DNA of 8,085 nucleotides, taken from Burkholderiaceae bacterium. Its GTDB lineage: Bacteria > Pseudomonadota > Gammaproteobacteria > Burkholderiales > Burkholderiaceae_C. Positions 5,387 through 8,085 of the stretch are shown here, piece by piece. How positions within the stretch are numbered: position 1 is the first letter of the stretch; the number at the start of each line of letters is the position of its first letter. The stretch covers positions 1 through 8,085 of the forward strand of contig JAIRRE010000032.1 in the NCBI GenBank assembly GCA_031256125.1, written 5' to 3'. The notes under the pieces are model-generated. The model was not told where the DNA came from and did no database searches. It was given only the letters and a program-made list of their open reading frames with translations. The position numbers and the translations under genes were made by a program.

Positions 5387-7609
5387 ATGTCACGCACCTT
5401 CATAGCCCACAGCGCACTTGGCGACGAACTTCAGTTCAGGGCCATGTCCGGGGATGAAAAAATCAGCACCCTGTTCGAGTTCCGCGTGGATCTGCTCAGT
5501 CAAACGCAGGGCATTTCGGCCAAAGACATGCTGGGCACGGACTTCACCGTTGAGGCGGATCTCACGACCGAAGAAGATGGCCCCGGCACCCGCTACCTGT
5601 CAGGCATGGTCACGGGGTTTAACTTTACCGGGAGAAATGGAGATTTTTATGCCTACCGGGCCATTGTGCGGCCCTGGTTGTGGCTGGCCACGCGGCGCGT
5701 AGATCACAAAATTTTTCAGAACAAAACGGTCCCCGAAATTGTCCAGGAAGTGCTTTCCCGTTACGGCTTCACGGTTGAGAACCGCTTATGCCGTTCTTAC
5801 AGAAAATGGGATTTTTGTGTCCAATATGGAGAAAGCGACTTTAACTTCGTCAACCGGTTACTCTTCCACGAGGGCGCTTATTTCTATTTTCAGCATCGTT
5901 TAGGCGCGCACGACTTGGTGTTGGGTGACGACATCGGCTCACTCTGGCCTTTGCCCAACGGCCCCACCACCATCCCTTACTACCCCAGCACGCGCGCGGC
6001 CCACATTCACGGACAAGACTTTATTGATACTTGGTCTGGCATCGAGGACATCACCAGCGGAAAATACCTTGCCAACGATTACGACTTCACACGGCCACGC
6101 GCGAAACTCAACACCGAAAAGGATTTTTCGGGCGGCTACAACCAGAGCAATTGGGATGTCTTCAACTGGCCCGGCGGCTACACCCAAGTGAATGACGACG
6201 GGCTGAACTATGCGGACGCGCGCATCGAACAAATTACCGTCCATCAGCAAACCATCACCGGCAGCGGAATTGTACGCAATATTGCACCGGGCTATTTGTT
6301 CAATCTGGAGAATTACCCGGACAAATCGTACAATCAACAATATATTATCGAATCGGCTCATTACGCATTCACGGAGAACATAGAACGCAGCGATGGCGGG
6401 GGCACCGACACATCGACGACCTACAGAATCACTTTCACTGCCGTGCCTTTAAGCGTGAGCTACCGGGCCACACCCTATGTCGAGAAACCGCGCACCCACG
6501 GCCCGCAAACGGCGGTGGTAGTCGGCCCACCCGGAGAAGAAATCTGGACCGACATCTACGGGCGCGTCAAGGTTCAGTTTTTTTGGGACCGCTACGGCAA
6601 GATGGATCAAAACAGTTCTTGCTGGATTCGCGTGAGCCAGACTTGGGCCGGGGGCAATTACGGCACGATGCACGTTCCGCGCATCGGGCAGGAAGTGATC
6701 GTCGATTTTTTGAATGGCGACCCGGACTATCCGATCATTACCGGGCGGGTGTACAACGCCATGCAAATGCCGCCCTGGGACTTGCCCGCGAATAAAACCC
6801 AAAGCGGCATCAAGACGCGCAGCACTCAAAACGGCACGCCCGGCGACGGGTTTAAAAACACCCCCGGCACCACCAACGTGATCCGCTTTGAAGACAGGAA
6901 GGACCATGAACAACTGTGGTTCCACGCGCAAAAGGATCAACTCACCGAAGTCGAAAACCAGGAAGACAAATGGGTTGGCGCGGATCGCAACAAGACCATC
7001 GACGGTAATGAAACCAACGTCATTCATAAAAACAGGACTGAAACCGTCGATCTCGATGAAACCATCACAGTTCACCAGAACAGAACTGAAACCGTCGATT
7101 GGAACGAGCAAGTCACCATCCACCAGAACCAGCAGCACACGGTGGACATCAACCGCAAGCGCAACGTGGGCGTCAATGAAACGGTGGACATCGGCAGCAA
7201 CCAGCATCTAACCGTGGGCAGCAACCGCGTCAAAACCGTGGGGCTGACCGAAACCGACACCATCGGCATCCTGCAAACCGAAACGGTGGGCCTGGCCAAT
7301 CTGGACACGGTGGGGCTGGTGCGCATGAGCAACGTCGGCATCCTCTACGACCTGAACGTTGGCCTCATGATGAAAACCCTCGTCGGCCAGACCAAGAGCA
7401 CCAACGTGGGGAGCGAATACTCCGTGACCGTGGGGGGCAAACAAGGTTCTTCCAACATCACCATGACGCCCACCAGCATCGTCTTGCAAGTGGGCAAAAG
7501 CAAGATCGTGCTCAACGCCGACGGCAGCATTGCCCTGAACGGCCAGAACATCGACATCGTGGGCGATGAGCACATCGGCGTGGATTCCAAACGCATCGAC
7601 CACAACTAA
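5387..7609 (+). CDS. vgrG: VgrG / TssI, type VI secretion system spike protein
   Basis: VgrG forms the trimeric spike at the tip of the T6SS tube and carries effectors into target cells. The 740-residue protein starts at ATG 5387, ten bases after CGGAGA (5371-5376). The gp27-like N-terminal part (about 1-370) contains AIVRPWLWLATRRVDHKIFQ at 92-111, a run typical of VgrG, and YGESDFNFVNRLLFHEGAYF at 147-166. The gp5-like OB fold (about 378-465) contains GEEIWTDIYGRVKVQFFWD at 383-401, then IGQEV and GDPDYPIITGRVYN. The needle at 529-688 is an uninterrupted set of 20 octapeptides. A 52-residue tail includes GKSKIVLNADGSIALNGQNI. There is no extra enzymatic C-terminal domain, so this is a structural VgrG that must carry its cargo non-covalently. 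A DUF2169 gene starts 19 bases later and probably supplies the adaptor. Base composition, especially in the first half, looks less GC-rich than norD, consistent with mobility of vgrG islands. Confidence 0.96.
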   Translation: MSRTFIAHSALGDELQFRAMSGDEKISTLFEFRVDLLSQTQGISAKDMLGTDFTVEADLTTEEDGPGTRYLSGMVTGFNFTGRNGDFYAYRAIVRPWLWLATRRVDHKIFQNKTVPEIVQEVLSRYGFTVENRLCRSYRKWDFCVQYGESDFNFVNRLLFHEGAYFYFQHRLGAHDLVLGDDIGSLWPLPNGPTTIPYYPSTRAAHIHGQDFIDTWSGIEDITSGKYLANDYDFTRPRAKLNTEKDFSGGYNQSNWDVFNWPGGYTQVNDDGLNYADARIEQITVHQQTITGSGIVRNIAPGYLFNLENYPDKSYNQQYIIESAHYAFTENIERSDGGGTDTSTTYRITFTAVPLSVSYRATPYVEKPRTHGPQTAVVVGPPGEEIWTDIYGRVKVQFFWDRYGKMDQNSSCWIRVSQTWAGGNYGTMHVPRIGQEVIVDFLNGDPDYPIITGRVYNAMQMPPWDLPANKTQSGIKTRSTQNGTPGDGFKNTPGTTNVIRFEDRKDHEQLWFHAQKDQLTEVENQEDKWVGADRNKTIDGNETNVIHKNRTETVDLDETITVHQNRTETVDWNEQVTIHQNQQHTVDINRKRNVGVNETVDIGSNQHLTVGSNRVKTVGLTETDTIGILQTETVGLANLDTVGLVRMSNVGILYDLNVGLMMKTLVGQTKSTNVGSEYSVTVGGKQGSSNITMTPTSIVLQVGKSKIVLNADGSIALNGQNIDIVGDEHIGVDSKRIDHN
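6971..7450 (+). repeat. Twenty octapeptide-coding repeats of the VgrG needle
   Basis: Residues 529-688 of VgrG divide into 20 eight-residue units without a single indel. Position 2 is Val or Ile throughout, and position 1 is mostly Thr or Asn. In units 2-8, position 3 reads Asp, His, Asp, His, Asp, His, Asp; in units 9-20, as in unit 1, it is Gly. This matches the octad logic of the phage T4 gp5 triple-stranded beta-helix. The Asp/His part is a 16-residue super-repeat. Confidence 0.9.
7031..7099 (+). repeat. 21-bp near-identical direct repeat within the needle region
   Basis: Bases 7031-7051 and 7079-7099 differ at one position (AACAGGACTGAAACC versus AACAGAACTGAAACC, both continuing GTCGAT). 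The 48-base offset equals two octads. Identity at DNA level suggests a recent duplication of a two-octad unit encoding NRTETVD. Confidence 0.8.
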
Positions 7610-7628
7610 CCCCGCCGGGAACGCCACC

Positions 7629-8085
7629 GTGACTGGCCCTGAACTGCCCCAATCGGCCCCTATCCGGGCCGCCCGGTTGCCCGAGGTGCGCAATCACACG
7701 CCTTACCCCAGCCAGTATTACCAGATGATGGATACGGGCGATGAAATCTTTCACGTCATCGTCTGCCGCCTGACCTACCAGCTTGACCAACTGGACGAAC
7801 AAGGCGTCCCCACACTGGCCGCCCAACAAGCGCCTTTGGTGCTGGCCGACCAGTTCTACGACCAGCCCAACACCAGCAGTTGCATTCAGGAAAGCGACCT
7901 GGCCCCCTACAAACCCAAGTGCGACGTTCTACTCGCGCACGCCAGCGCCCATGCGCCGGAAGGCAAACCCTACGCGCGCTGGCCGGTGGGCTTGCGCATC
8001 GGCGACTGGCAAAAAGCCCTGGCCGTCACCGGCCCGCACCACCTTGAACGCGCCATGCTCGGCTGGGTCGCCACCCGCCCCGATA
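7629..8085 (+). CDS. DUF2169-family T6SS adaptor, N-terminal part (3' end outside window)
   Basis: An open frame runs from GTG 7629 to the window edge (152 codons) without a stop, starting 19 bases after vgrG. The start is the first in-frame candidate after the vgrG stop; the ribosome site is weak (GGGA at 7617-7620). The translation shows the family pattern: YQMMDTGDEIFHVIVCRLTY near 31-50, ADQFYDQPNTSSCIQESDLA around 77-96 with APYKPKCDVLLAHA next, then WPVGLRIGDWQKALAVTGPH. DUF2169 proteins are encoded beside vgrG. In Agrobacterium, a DUF2169 protein acts as an adaptor that loads a toxin onto its cognate VgrG. The same role is inferred here, with the cargo presumably encoded downstream of the window. 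The protein is probably cytoplasmic; no signal peptide is visible. The family is clear; the cargo is unknown. Confidence 0.88.
   Translation, partial: MTGPELPQSAPIRAARLPEVRNHTPYPSQYYQMMDTGDEIFHVIVCRLTYQLDQLDEQGVPTLAAQQAPLVLADQFYDQPNTSSCIQESDLAPYKPKCDVLLAHASAHAPEGKPYARWPVGLRIGDWQKALAVTGPHHLERAMLGWVATRPD

Noticed and set aside
5218..5457. 79-codon plus-strand frame overlapping the vgrG start
   Set aside because: It overlaps the first 71 bases of vgrG in another frame, has no clear ribosome site and no family resemblance.
6449..7207. 252-codon minus-strand open frame antisense to vgrG
   Set aside because: It mirrors the repetitive VgrG sequence; its repeated VDGF-like pattern is the reverse reading of the repeat codons, and vgrG is unmistakable on the other strand.

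Overview
The window looks like a stretch of proteobacterial chromosome, most likely from a GC-rich beta- or gammaproteobacterium able to denitrify. This rests on a NorQ/NorD pair with a Dnr-type regulator, a fused NAD(P)HX repair enzyme, and a type VI secretion VgrG followed by a DUF2169 adaptor. The sequence alone does not fix the genus.

Left part (1-3078, all + strand): the 3' end of norQ (MoxR-type AAA+ ATPase), then norD (von Willebrand factor A protein), then a Crp/Fnr regulator of the Dnr type. NorQ and NorD are the accessory pair that matures or activates nitric oxide reductase, so norCB probably lies just upstream of the window. An intrinsic-terminator-like hairpin sits between norQ and norD and may reduce norD expression relative to norQ.

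Middle (3079-4854): a convergent intergenic region with several hairpins, then the bifunctional NAD(P)HX epimerase/dehydratase gene (nnr) on the minus strand. Its GC-rich 5' half contains two perfect inverted repeats and a short hexamer repeat.

Right part (4855-8085): a gene-poor stretch of about 530 bases with an AT-rich core, a weak candidate promoter and two GC-rich hairpins, the second ending in TTTT. It is followed by vgrG (tssI) and the first 152 codons of a DUF2169 gene. The VgrG needle is built from 20 consecutive eight-residue repeats without an indel. In the first part, position 3 of the repeat alternates between Asp and His; in the last 12 it is Gly. In known loci, a VgrG plus DUF2169 adaptor pair is usually followed by a PAAR-like protein and a toxin/immunity pair, so any effector should lie just beyond the right edge.

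I see no clearly new biological system. The items most worth checking are the alternating Asp/His rungs of the VgrG spike, the norQ-norD attenuator-like hairpin, the possible short transcript upstream of vgrG, and a Dnr-like regulator that seems to lack the histidine reported as a haem ligand.
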